Shown in pieces: positions 63,566 to 64,000 of a stretch of DNA of 64,000 nt. Position numbers and translations under genes: made by a program. The number at the start of each line of letters is the position of its first letter. The first letter of the stretch is position 1. The DNA lies in NCBI GenBank assembly GCA_922989275.2, contig OV277864.1, positions 70,684,158-70,748,157 of the forward strand. Direction: 5' to 3'. The stretch comes from Gari tellinella (taxonomy: Eukaryota > Mollusca > Bivalvia > Cardiida > Psammobiidae). A model generated the notes under the pieces. The model had not been told where the DNA came from, did not search any database, and saw only the letters and a list, made by a program, of their open reading frames with translations.

Positions 63566-63739
63566 TGGGCAAATTGGAGTCAACTCGGTGTTCATGGTTT
63601 TTTTGGTTCTCGCTACCATAACCAGGAAGTGGACTCCGACGCCGAGTGCACTACAATAGTCCCTCCTATTCTTAGAACAGGCTAGCTATTTCAAAACATT
63701 TGCACACGTGACCCACCGCGCGAACCCACATCGTTGAGA

Positions 63740-63776
63740 ATGGTAGATGATGAGAGAGAATGTATATGAGAGAGAG

Positions 63777-63808
<32 letters not shown>

Positions 63809-64000
63809 AGATAGAGAGAGGGACAAACACACTCTCAGAGAGATAGAGAGGAGAGAGAAAGAAAAAAGAAAGAAAGAAAGAAGAAAGAGAGAGCATACTC
63901 ACACAGAAAGACACAGAGAGAAGGACAGATATATATTCAGAGAGAGAGAGAGCGAGAGAGAGAGAGAGAGAGAGAGAGAAGATAGAGAGAGGGACACACA
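63740..64000. repeat. GA-rich simple repeat, continues beyond the window
   Basis: (GAGA)n with AGAAAGAAAG and GACACACA interruptions to the last base. A frame on - here is low-complexity and not a gene. Confidence 0.95.

Noticed and set aside
63672..63914. Ser/Leu-rich frame on the minus strand
   Set aside because: Pure product of the GA/TC simple repeat.

Overview
The window is metazoan nuclear DNA: genes split by introns, AT-rich, and crowded with short palindromic transposons, tandem repeats and broken non-LTR retrotransposons. The gene families and repeat style (Toll-like receptor with cysteine clusters, ZIP transporter, many hairpin MITEs, tRNA-headed repeats, elements carrying GTCCGTCC runs) suggest a mollusc, most likely a bivalve. 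That is inference; no species can be named from the sequence.

Layout. (1) 1-12.9 kb, + strand: the last four coding exons of a ZIP8/ZIP14-type metal transporter (2929-3162, 5148-5334, 9077-9264, 12730-12897). They join in phase into 258 residues ending in a stop; the 5' half of the gene lies left of the window. Each intron is full of MITEs. A 45-bp minisatellite lies before the first exon, and a 40-bp minisatellite made from the exon 3/intron junction lies after the third. (2) 12.9-23.6 kb: no gene; MITEs, a 165-bp tandem array and an aspartic-protease fragment of an old LTR element. (3) 23.7-25.1 kb: two candidate first exons on + (one with a YY1-type ATGGCGGC start, one resembling the start of a CAP-Gly domain) and an unrecognised coding-like stretch on -. 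(4) 25.5-30.4 kb: tandem arrays and a SINE-like element. (5) 30.4-48.7 kb, - strand: a small three-exon gene for a 150-residue Arg/Ser/His/Tyr-rich protein. Exons 3 (30420-30525) and 2 (31574-31873) are single. Exon 1, with its start codon, 47-nt coding part, splice donor and upstream promoter-like block, occurs six times in tandem (34.2, 37.6, 39.9, 42.9, 45.4, 48.6 kb), all in the same phase and all able to splice to exon 2. This array of interchangeable promoter/first-exon modules is the main candidate for an undescribed system. (6) 48.9-55.4 kb: a LINE split by about 3.3 kb of inserted DNA, and more MITEs. (7) 55.4-62.7 kb, - strand: an intronless 932-residue Toll-like receptor with an unusual TIR domain and a three-repeat tail, whose last four codons and stop come from a MITE; that MITE is itself split by a 4.26-kb hAT-like element. 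(8) 62.7-64 kb: MITEs and a GA-rich simple repeat.

Recurring theme: mobile DNA and tandem repeats touch gene processing signals. MITEs abut ZIP acceptors, minisatellites have grown out of a donor and an acceptor, a MITE gives the receptor its stop codon, and segmental duplication has multiplied a first exon. Boundaries of repeats are by eye and usually good to a few bases only where terminal repeats or target duplications are quoted.
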